From positions 1 through 64,000 of the forward strand of contig NZ_JOID01000010.1 of assembly GCF_000719865.1 (NCBI RefSeq): DNA of 64,000 nucleotides. The letters are read 5' to 3'. The notes under the pieces are model-generated. The model saw only the letters and a list, made by a program, of their open reading frames with translations. It did not search any database and was not told the origin of the DNA. Below, piece after piece: positions 57,768-64,000 of this stretch (position 1 is the first letter of the stretch; every line of letters begins with the position of its first letter). A program made the translations under genes and the position numbers. The DNA comes from Streptomyces albus subsp. albus (GTDB lineage Bacteria; Actinomycetota; Actinomycetes; Streptomycetales; Streptomycetaceae).

Positions 57768-58604
57768 ATGGCGACCCCGTCTCTCCTCGCGCTGCACGTC
57801 CATCCCGTCAAGTCGCTCGGGGGCCACGCCCCTGACGAGGCGGTGGTCGAGCCGTGGGGGCTCGCCGGGGACCGCAGATGGATGCTGACCGGCGCGGACG
57901 GCACCATGCTCACCCAGCGCGGCGTTCCGGGGCTCGCACGCCTCCGTGCGGTGCCCCTGCGGGACGGCGGCATCGAGGTCACGGCGCCGGGCCGGGAGCC
58001 GCTGCGCGCCGGAGTGCCGGGCCCCGGCCCGACCGTGCCCGTGAAGATCTTCCGGGACAAGGTCGAGGCGGTGCCCGCCGGTCCGGCGGCCGATGCCTGG
58101 TTCAGCGCCCATCTGGGCGCCGTGACCCAGCTGGTGTACCTGGACGATCCGGCGCACCGCCGGCCGGTCGACCCGGCGTACGGACGGCCCGGGGAGACGG
58201 TCGGCTTCGCCGACGGCTTTCCGCTGCTGCTGACCACCGCGGCGTCGCTCGGCGCGCTCAACTCCTGGATAGCGGAGGGGGATCACGCCCACGAGGGACC
58301 GCTGCCCATGAACCGTTTCCGGCCGAACGTCGTCATCGGCGGCACCGAGCCGTGGGAGGAGGACCACTGGGCCGCGGTGCGGATCGGCGGGGTGGTGTTC
58401 CGGGTCGTCAAGACCTGCGCCCGCTGCGTGATCACGACCACGGACCAGCGGACCGCCGAGCGCGGCAAGGAGCCCCTGCACACCCTCGCGCGGAAGCGGA
58501 ACGCCGGCGGCCGGCTGCTCTTCGGCCAGAATCTGATCCCCGAGGGGACCGGCACGCTCCGGCTGGGCGACCCGGTGCAGGTCGTCGCCCGGCACCCCCG
58601 GTGA
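57768..58604 (+). CDS. MOSC-domain protein (YcbX-like)
   Basis: 278 residues. An N-terminal MOSC beta-barrel (H-P-V-K-S-L-G-G-H, W-G-L-A-G-D-R-R-W-M) is followed by the MOSC sulfur-carrier domain. The conserved Cys sits in K-T-C-A-R-C-V-I-T-T-T-D-Q, with an R-F-R-P-N-V-V-I-G-G landmark. Such proteins bind molybdenum cofactor and reduce N-hydroxylated compounds or transfer sulfur. Cytoplasmic. It lies 65 bp after the DUF6643 gene with no separating terminator, possibly co-transcribed. Confidence 0.92.
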   Translation: MATPSLLALHVHPVKSLGGHAPDEAVVEPWGLAGDRRWMLTGADGTMLTQRGVPGLARLRAVPLRDGGIEVTAPGREPLRAGVPGPGPTVPVKIFRDKVEAVPAGPAADAWFSAHLGAVTQLVYLDDPAHRRPVDPAYGRPGETVGFADGFPLLLTTAASLGALNSWIAEGDHAHEGPLPMNRFRPNVVIGGTEPWEEDHWAAVRIGGVVFRVVKTCARCVITTTDQRTAERGKEPLHTLARKRNAGGRLLFGQNLIPEGTGTLRLGDPVQVVARHPR

Positions 58605-58762
58605 GCGGCACAGCCGCCGCGCGCCCGCCCGCCGGGCCCGGTCCCGCGCACAACCCCTGACCGGTCAACTCCCGCCTCCCGCGCACGCTACGGTGGGTCG
58701 CCGGAACACACAGCCGGAACCGGCGAACACACGCACGCACGAGGTGGGGGCACGGCAGCAGC

Positions 58763-61210
58763 ATGGCACCACAGGGCACGGTCCAGGTGACGTACACCGG
58801 CACGTCGCGGTGGCGGCGCCGGACGGGCGAGTACGCCTCCCTCGCCGCGGCCCTGGAGGCCGCCGGGGACGGCGACGTGCTCTCCATAGCCCCCGGCACC
58901 TACCGGGAGAACCTCGTCGTCGAGCACGCGGTCACACTCCGCGGCCCGGGCGGCGGACGCGGCTCGGTGCGGATCGCCCCGATCGACGGAGTGGCGCTGA
59001 CCGTCCGCGCCTCCGCGGGGCTGCACGACCTGCACCTGGAGGGCCAGGACTCCTCCGCCCCCGCGCTGCTCGTGGAGGACGGCACCGCCGAGATCACCGG
59101 CGTCCGGGTGGCCACCCGCTCCGCAGCCGGCATCGAGGTCCGCGGCGGCGCCCGGCCCACCGTGCGGCGGTGCACCGTCGACAACCCCGGCGGCACCGGC
59201 ATCAGCGTCCTCGGCGGCGCGGGCGGCATCTTCGAGGACTGCGAGGTCGTCGCGGCCGGCCAGTCCGGGATCTCCGTGCACGACGGGGCGCACCCGCGGC
59301 TGGAGCGCTGCCGCGTCCACCACGCCTCCGGCTCCGGCATCTCCCTCACCGGCGAGGGAAGCTCCCTGGAGGCCTTCGGCTGCGAGGTCTACGAGATCAA
59401 GGGCGCCGGCCTGCGTATCGCGTCCCGGGCCACCGGCCACCTCACCGACTGCACGGTCCACCGCACCTCCGGCGACGGCGTCACCCTCGACACCGACGCC
59501 TCCCTCACCCTCTCCGACTGCGACATCCACGACATCCCGGAGAACGCGGTCGACCTCCGCTCGCGCTCCGTCCTCACCCTCACCCGCACCAAGGTCCGCC
59601 GCTTCGGCCGCAACGGGCTGTCGGTCTGGGATCCCGGCACCCGGGTCGACGCCCACCAGTGCGAGATCCACGACAGCACCGGCGACTACCCGGCGGTGTG
59701 GGTCAGCGACGGCGCCGCCGTGGTCCTGGAGTCCTGCCGGCTGCACGACGTGCCCGACGCGCTCTTCGTCCTCGACCGCGGCTCCCGGGCCGACGTGGTG
59801 GACAGCGACCTCTCCCAGGTGCGCAACACGGCCGTCTCCGTGAGCGACGGGGCCACCGTGCAGCTCGACGACTGCCGCATCCGGGAGGCCGCCACCGGCG
59901 CCTGGTTCCGCGACCACGGCACGGGCGGCGTGCTCTCCGGCTGCACCGTCGACTCCACCGCCACCGGCGTCATCGTCACCAAGGGCGCCGACCCCACCGT
60001 CGAGCGCACCACGGTCAACTCCCCCGCGGAGGCCGGCTTCTACGTCTCCGCGGAGGGCCGCGGCACGTTCACCTCGTGCCGGGTCACCGGCAGCGGCGGC
60101 TACGGCTTCCACGTCATCGACGGCTGCCGGACGACGCTCACCCGCTGCCGCACCGAGCGCTGCGCCCGCGGCGGCTACGAGTTCGCCGAGGCGGGCCCGG
60201 CCAGCGAGGACTGCACCAGCGACGAGAGCGCGGTCCCGCCCGCCGCGCCGACGGCCTCGGCGACCGGGACGGCGCCGGCGGTGGGGGCGGCGGACCTGTC
60301 CGCGGGCCTGCTGGGCCCGGTGCCCGAGCGGCGCCCGGCCACCGTCCCGGCGGTCCCCGCCGTCGAGCCGGCGGCACCGGCGGCGGCCGCCCCGGACGCC
60401 CGGCCGGCGGACGAGGTGCTCGGCGAACTCGACGCCCTGGTCGGCCTGGAGAGCGTCAAGCGCGAGGTGCGCGCCCTCACCGACATGATCGAGGTCGGCC
60501 GGCGGCGCCAGGAGGCCGGGCTCAAGGCGGCCTCCGTCCGGCGTCATCTGGTCTTCACCGGCTCCCCCGGCACCGGCAAGACGACCGTCGCCCGTCTCTA
60601 CGGCGAGATCCTGCACTCCCTCGGGGTGCTGGAGCGCGGCCACCTCGTCGAGGTGTCCCGGGTGGACCTGGTCGGCGAGCACATCGGCTCCACGGCCATC
60701 CGCACCCAGGAAGCCTTCGAACGGGCGCGCGGCGGCGTGCTGTTCATCGACGAGGCCTACGCGCTGTCCCCGGAGGACTCGGGGCGCGACTTCGGCCGCG
60801 AGGCCATCGACACCCTGGTGAAGCTGATGGAGGACCACCGGGAATCCGTCGTGGTCATCGTCGCCGGCTACACCGCCGAGATGGAGCGCTTCCTCACCGT
60901 CAACCCCGGGGTGGCCTCCCGCTTCTCGCGGACCATCACCTTCGGGGACTACGCGCCCGAGGAGCTGCTCCGGATCGTGGAGCAGCAGGCGGAGGAGCAC
61001 GAGTACCGGATCGGCGAGGGCGCGGCCGAGGCCCTGCTCAAGTACTTCACCGTGCTTCCCAAGGGCCCCGCGTTCGGCAACGGGCGCACGGCGCGGCAGA
61101 CGTTCGAGGCGATGGTCGAGCGCCACGCGGGCCGCGTCGCCCAGCTGTCCGCGCCGACCACCGACGAGCTGACGCTGCTGTACCCGGAGGACCTCCCGGA
61201 CCCCGGCTGA
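58763..61210 (+). CDS. Right-handed beta-helix protein fused to a CbxX/CfxQ-type AAA+ ATPase
   Basis: 815 residues. Residues ~20-490 are a parallel beta-helix made of ~22-residue turns (patterns such as V-E-D-G-T-A-E-I-T-G-V-R-V and C-x-V-H-x-T-S-G-D-G). A Pro/Ala linker (~495-550) follows. The AAA+ domain (~555-815) has Walker A G-S-P-G-T-G-K-T at ~600-607, Walker B V-L-F-I-D-E-A-Y-A-L at ~657, and sensor-type V-I-V-A-G-Y and G-V-A-S-R-F-S-R-T-I. The ATPase is closest in style to CbxX/CfxQ, SpoVK and EccA. With no signal peptide it is cytoplasmic. The beta-helix may recruit a partner or polymer for ATP-driven remodelling; function unknown. Confidence 0.9.
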   Translation: MAPQGTVQVTYTGTSRWRRRTGEYASLAAALEAAGDGDVLSIAPGTYRENLVVEHAVTLRGPGGGRGSVRIAPIDGVALTVRASAGLHDLHLEGQDSSAPALLVEDGTAEITGVRVATRSAAGIEVRGGARPTVRRCTVDNPGGTGISVLGGAGGIFEDCEVVAAGQSGISVHDGAHPRLERCRVHHASGSGISLTGEGSSLEAFGCEVYEIKGAGLRIASRATGHLTDCTVHRTSGDGVTLDTDASLTLSDCDIHDIPENAVDLRSRSVLTLTRTKVRRFGRNGLSVWDPGTRVDAHQCEIHDSTGDYPAVWVSDGAAVVLESCRLHDVPDALFVLDRGSRADVVDSDLSQVRNTAVSVSDGATVQLDDCRIREAATGAWFRDHGTGGVLSGCTVDSTATGVIVTKGADPTVERTTVNSPAEAGFYVSAEGRGTFTSCRVTGSGGYGFHVIDGCRTTLTRCRTERCARGGYEFAEAGPASEDCTSDESAVPPAAPTASATGTAPAVGAADLSAGLLGPVPERRPATVPAVPAVEPAAPAAAAPDARPADEVLGELDALVGLESVKREVRALTDMIEVGRRRQEAGLKAASVRRHLVFTGSPGTGKTTVARLYGEILHSLGVLERGHLVEVSRVDLVGEHIGSTAIRTQEAFERARGGVLFIDEAYALSPEDSGRDFGREAIDTLVKLMEDHRESVVVIVAGYTAEMERFLTVNPGVASRFSRTITFGDYAPEELLRIVEQQAEEHEYRIGEGAAEALLKYFTVLPKGPAFGNGRTARQTFEAMVERHAGRVAQLSAPTTDELTLLYPEDLPDPG

Positions 61211-61272
61211 GCGCCGGGGCACCGTCTCCTTCCCCGCCCGTTCCCGGGAACACGCCGCCCGCGCGGCCCCGT

Positions 61273-63669
61273 TCAGCCGCCCGGTGCCGCTCCGGCCGCA
61301 CGCGGTTTCGGCACGTCCGGGAGCCGGTCCAGCAGCGCCGCCCGCTCCTCGGCGAAGACCGGGTCGGCCTGGTATTCGAAGTGGCCAAGGATCGGCGCGG
61401 GGAGCGGGTGTTCGGGGGTGCGGCCGTAGGCGAGCGGGTCCCCCAGCGGGCCGCGGTCCACGTCCGGCCCCGGCGGGTCATCGGCACAGGCGGGGCCGGG
61501 GAGGTTGACGGGCCCGCCGATCGGGTCGGTCTCCCGCCACAGATTGCGCCAGCAGTGGACCTCGTGGTGCAGGGCGTGCAGCGGTCCGGGCCCGAAATAG
61601 GCGGGGAACCAGCGTCCGTAGAGCCGCTCCAGCGGGGAGCCGTAGGTGAGCAGCGCGACCCGGCGGCGGGCCCGCGGGCTGAGCTGCCAGACCGCGGCGG
61701 CCGCCAGCACACTGCCCTGGGAGTGGCCGGAGAGGACGATCCGTCCGCCGGTGCTCCCGGTCCAGGTCTCCATCCGCCAGGTCAGGTCGGGGACGGCGCG
61801 CTCGGCGTAGCAGGGGGGCGCGAAGGGGTGCGCGGCGCGCGGCCAGAAGGTGCCGACGTCCCAGAGGATGCCGATGGTGCGGCGGACCGCGGCGTCGCGG
61901 TAGGCGCGGCGGCCGCCGGCGAGGAAGAGCAGGAAACCCAGGCCCATCAGCCAGGAGCCGAGCGCCTGCGAGGTCTGCGCGACCGCCTCGATCACGCCGG
62001 GCGCGCCGTCGGCGGCCCGGCCGGGCACCTCTCCGGTACTCCACGCCCCGGCGACCGCCACCCCGCCCAGCAGCAGGGTGACCACGGCGGTGGCACCGAT
62101 GAACCAGGGGGCGCAGTCGGTGAGCCGCGCGGTGGCCGTGACGCCGGCGATCCTGCGGGTGCGCGCCGTGTCCTCCGGCTCCCCCGGGTGGCTCGCGCGG
62201 ACCACGTCGATCTGCTCGCGCCGCACCCGCCACGTCTGGCCGGCGAAGTAGGCGGCGATCACGACGAGGACGGCCAGCAGCGGGGGGATCACGGCCGCGT
62301 TCCAGGACAGCACGGCCGGCGGCCCGGTGATGTAGCCGTCGCTCATCCCCGGGGTGCCGGGCCCGTCCAGCCAGTCGGCGACCCGCTGGGCGACGCCGCC
62401 GGACATCACGCCGCCCAGCGCACAGGCGAACACGGCCACGGCTGCTCCGCGGAAGCCGTGCAGGGCCGAACGGCTGTCCGGTTCGGTGCGGTGGAGCCGG
62501 TGGCCGGCCCAGGCCGCGGCGAGCACCAGGGCTCCCTGGCCGAGGGCGATGACGCCGAAGGTCTCGTCGCCGGGCAGCAGGCCGCCCGACCGCCAGCCGG
62601 GCCGCGACCAGGCCGCGTGCACGGCGGCCAGCACCAGCAGTCCGAGTGCGGTGCCGGGCAGGAAGCGCACGACGGCGCGGTCCAGCCGGTCGTCGGGGAC
62701 GGACTCGGTGCGTCCCCGGGAACTCACCACCCAGAGGACGAAGAGGCCGGCGAGCACCAGCGACACCTCCAGGCACCAGCCGAAGAGGTCGAGCCAGAAG
62801 CTGCCGCCGGGTTTGCGGTCGTACCGGGTGGCGGCCGCGGCGAGCGCGGCGGCCACGGTCAGGAAGCCCGCGGCGGTGTGCGCGGCGCGCAGCCGGGCCA
62901 CCAGGCGGCGGCCGTACCAGAAGCCGGGCAGGCGCAGCGCGGGCTGATGGGCCGTTCCGGGGTCGCCCTCCCGCAGGGGCTCGTGCACCGGCGGGGGCGC
63001 GGACTCGTAGGCGCTCCAGGTGTGGTGGGAGAGCCACCACAGCAGCCCGGTCAGCGCGGCGGGGACGAGCGCGGCGAGCGCCAGGCGGCGGCCGGGCTGG
63101 CTCCACCAGCCGCCGTGCTCGGGCGAGAGGAAGCCCAGCCAGGTCCGGCTCTCCGCGCAGGCCCTTGAGCCGGCGCACTGCCAGGCCACCAGGTCGAGGG
63201 CGACCTCGCAGGCCGCGGCGGTCAGCAGCACGGTCAGGCTGAGGGCGACCAGGCGGACCAGCAGTCCGTAGACGCGGATCAGTGTCCGGCTGCCGGTGGC
63301 GGACGGGCGCATCCAGTGCGCCAGGTTGACGACCATGAAGGGCAGTAACAGCAGCCACAGCGCGCGGGCGCCGTTGCCGGAGGTGAGCCCGCCCCAGCAG
63401 TACGCCTCCGGGACCGGCTCGCCGCCGTGGCGCCCGGGCTGCCGCTCGGCCCCGGCGTCGTCGGCCCGCCGGTGGATGCCCGCGGTGTCGTCACCCGTGA
63501 CGCGTACGGTGCGCGGGTCGTCCAGCACCTCCTGCGGTGTGGCGCCGCCGACGCCGTGCACGAGGAGTTCCAGGGCGAGTCCGCCGTTCTCCCCGTGCCC
63601 GCCCTCCTCGTTCGCCGGTGTGCCGTCCCGGCCCCCCGGTCCGGCCGAGTCCGGATGTGTGACCGCCAT
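61273..63669 (-). CDS. Large polytopic membrane protein with a C-terminal lipase-like domain
   Basis: 798 residues. The N-terminal ~45 residues contain L-E-L-L-V-H-G-V-G-G, a lipase-like oxyanion strand. Multiple transmembrane helices follow (~95-560). The C-terminal soluble region carries the nucleophile elbow L-S-G-H-S-Q-G-S-V at ~648 and a late H (H-H-E-V-H-C-W). Conserved in streptomycetes and annotated as a hypothetical or lipase-like protein; the substrate is unknown. The ATG at 63669 has GGGAG 6 nt upstream. It converges on the beta-helix/AAA+ gene (GTTCCCGGGAAC palindrome between the stops) and diverges from the DeoR gene. Confidence 0.85.
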   Translation of the reverse strand: MAVTHPDSAGPGGRDGTPANEEGGHGENGGLALELLVHGVGGATPQEVLDDPRTVRVTGDDTAGIHRRADDAGAERQPGRHGGEPVPEAYCWGGLTSGNGARALWLLLLPFMVVNLAHWMRPSATGSRTLIRVYGLLVRLVALSLTVLLTAAACEVALDLVAWQCAGSRACAESRTWLGFLSPEHGGWWSQPGRRLALAALVPAALTGLLWWLSHHTWSAYESAPPPVHEPLREGDPGTAHQPALRLPGFWYGRRLVARLRAAHTAAGFLTVAAALAAAATRYDRKPGGSFWLDLFGWCLEVSLVLAGLFVLWVVSSRGRTESVPDDRLDRAVVRFLPGTALGLLVLAAVHAAWSRPGWRSGGLLPGDETFGVIALGQGALVLAAAWAGHRLHRTEPDSRSALHGFRGAAVAVFACALGGVMSGGVAQRVADWLDGPGTPGMSDGYITGPPAVLSWNAAVIPPLLAVLVVIAAYFAGQTWRVRREQIDVVRASHPGEPEDTARTRRIAGVTATARLTDCAPWFIGATAVVTLLLGGVAVAGAWSTGEVPGRAADGAPGVIEAVAQTSQALGSWLMGLGFLLFLAGGRRAYRDAAVRRTIGILWDVGTFWPRAAHPFAPPCYAERAVPDLTWRMETWTGSTGGRIVLSGHSQGSVLAAAAVWQLSPRARRRVALLTYGSPLERLYGRWFPAYFGPGPLHALHHEVHCWRNLWRETDPIGGPVNLPGPACADDPPGPDVDRGPLGDPLAYGRTPEHPLPAPILGHFEYQADPVFAEERAALLDRLPDVPKPRAAGAAPGG

Positions 63670-63889
63670 GGTGATCTCCCGATCGTCCGCTGCGCGCACC
63701 AGGATCCCGCCCGGCGGCGGGAGTTCGGGGGCGGCGCGGCGGAGGTGAGGCCGGATCGTGATCGGACGCACACGCTCCGGCCACAGGATGCGGGCGGCGC
63801 TCGGCACGGCGCCGGGCCGCCCGCCGTGGGAGGATGGCCCGCGCGACGGGCGGCCGGGCATCCGCCCGCCGACGAGGGACGGGGGCTGA

Positions 63890-64000
63890 ATGAGCGAGAG
63901 CCAGAACCTGCTGGCGGAGCAGCGGCGGGCACTGATCTTCGACGAGGTCAGGCGGCGGGGCGGGGTGCGGGTCAATGAGCTGACCCGGCGGCTCAACGTG
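63890..64000 (+). CDS. DeoR-family regulator, N-terminal fragment at the right edge
   Basis: 37 codons seen. L-L-A-E-Q-R-R-A-L-I-F-D-E-V-R-R-R-G-G-V and V-N-E-L-T-R-R-L-N-V match the DeoR winged helix-turn-helix, which controls sugar or nucleoside catabolism by binding phosphosugars. GAGGGACGGGGG precedes the ATG. The gene continues beyond the window. Confidence 0.85.
   Translation, partial: MSESQNLLAEQRRALIFDEVRRRGGVRVNELTRRLNV

Noticed and set aside
59186..60175. Repetitive sequence resembling a CRISPR or satellite array
   Set aside because: Repeats are ~22-residue protein turns of the beta-helix, not conserved at DNA level and without spacers.
61245..61256. GTTCCCGGGAAC palindrome as an operator
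   Set aside because: Lies between the stops of two converging genes, so a transcription-start operator is unlikely; possibly a weak terminator.
58693..63168. A 1491-codon open frame overlapping the beta-helix/AAA+ gene and lying antisense to the lipase-like gene
   Set aside because: Spans two real genes in the wrong frame or strand; Arg/Pro/Gly-rich with no motif.

Overview
The window is a piece of an actinobacterial chromosome, almost certainly Streptomyces. Base composition is very GC-rich, third codon positions are strongly G/C, and GTG starts are common. The gene families are typical of the genus: two WhiJ-like XRE regulators paired with DUF397 proteins, PP2C/SpoIIE phosphatases, a DUF6643 protein, a chloramphenicol 3-O-phosphotransferase, a monomeric NADP isocitrate dehydrogenase, and an Rpf-type cell-wall hydrolase behind a c-di-AMP riboswitch. 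I see no rRNA, tRNA, CRISPR array, transposase, integrase or replication origin. It reads as ordinary chromosome with many small accessory modules.

Layout. 0-12 kb: a secreted trypsin-fold protein that has lost two catalytic residues (cut by the left edge), a barstar-like protein, an MFS exporter, a WhiJ-like/DUF397 pair, a GNAT acetyltransferase, a wall-spanning PASTA-like protein, the chloramphenicol phosphotransferase, an anti-sigma-type ATPase and a membrane SpoIIE phosphatase. 12-15.5 kb: a compact DUF4956 - VTC/polyphosphate-polymerase-like - CotH kinase locus, preceded by two palindromic operator-like repeats and closed by a strong terminator. 15.8-19 kb: GH43, a peptidoglycan-binding protein and a serine hydrolase. 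19-24.3 kb: a two-component system with a small upstream gene, then isocitrate dehydrogenase. 24.5-28.2 kb: a Rho_N-like small basic protein, a second WhiJ-like/DUF397 pair, and an XRE-ImmA/PIN-like gene pair that looks like a toxin-antitoxin or stress module, driven by an apparently leaderless promoter overlapped by a palindrome.

28-36 kb: a conserved hypothetical gene, an alpha/beta hydrolase broken by an exact 25-bp tandem duplication, the riboswitch-controlled rpf gene, a GAF-like/SpoIIE phosphatase and a BNR-repeat lipoprotein. 36-48 kb: a secondary-metabolism and catabolism stretch with a CE15 glucuronoyl esterase, three TetR regulators with nearby palindromes, two SDRs, a Baeyer-Villiger monooxygenase divergent from an SMP-30 lactonase-like lipoprotein, an acyl-CoA dehydrogenase and an MHS-type transporter. 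48-54 kb: a GAF/PucR regulator downstream of 3-hydroxybutyrate dehydrogenase, a NUDIX hydrolase, a polytopic O-antigen-ligase-like protein and a glutamate-racemase paralogue. 54-64 kb: an HpnB-like glycosyltransferase, a TerD-domain protein, DUF6643, a MOSC protein, a beta-helix/AAA+ fusion, a large membrane lipase-like protein, and the start of a DeoR-type regulator at the right edge.

The strongest candidates for under-described biology are the DUF4956-VTC-CotH locus, the XRE-ImmA/PIN pair with its promoter architecture, the beta-helix/AAA+ fusion, and the Baeyer-Villiger/SMP-30 divergent pair. Most intergenic junctions carry perfect GC-rich hairpins, and several of these serve converging genes. 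All functional assignments come from reading translated sequence and motifs by eye; no database search was run.
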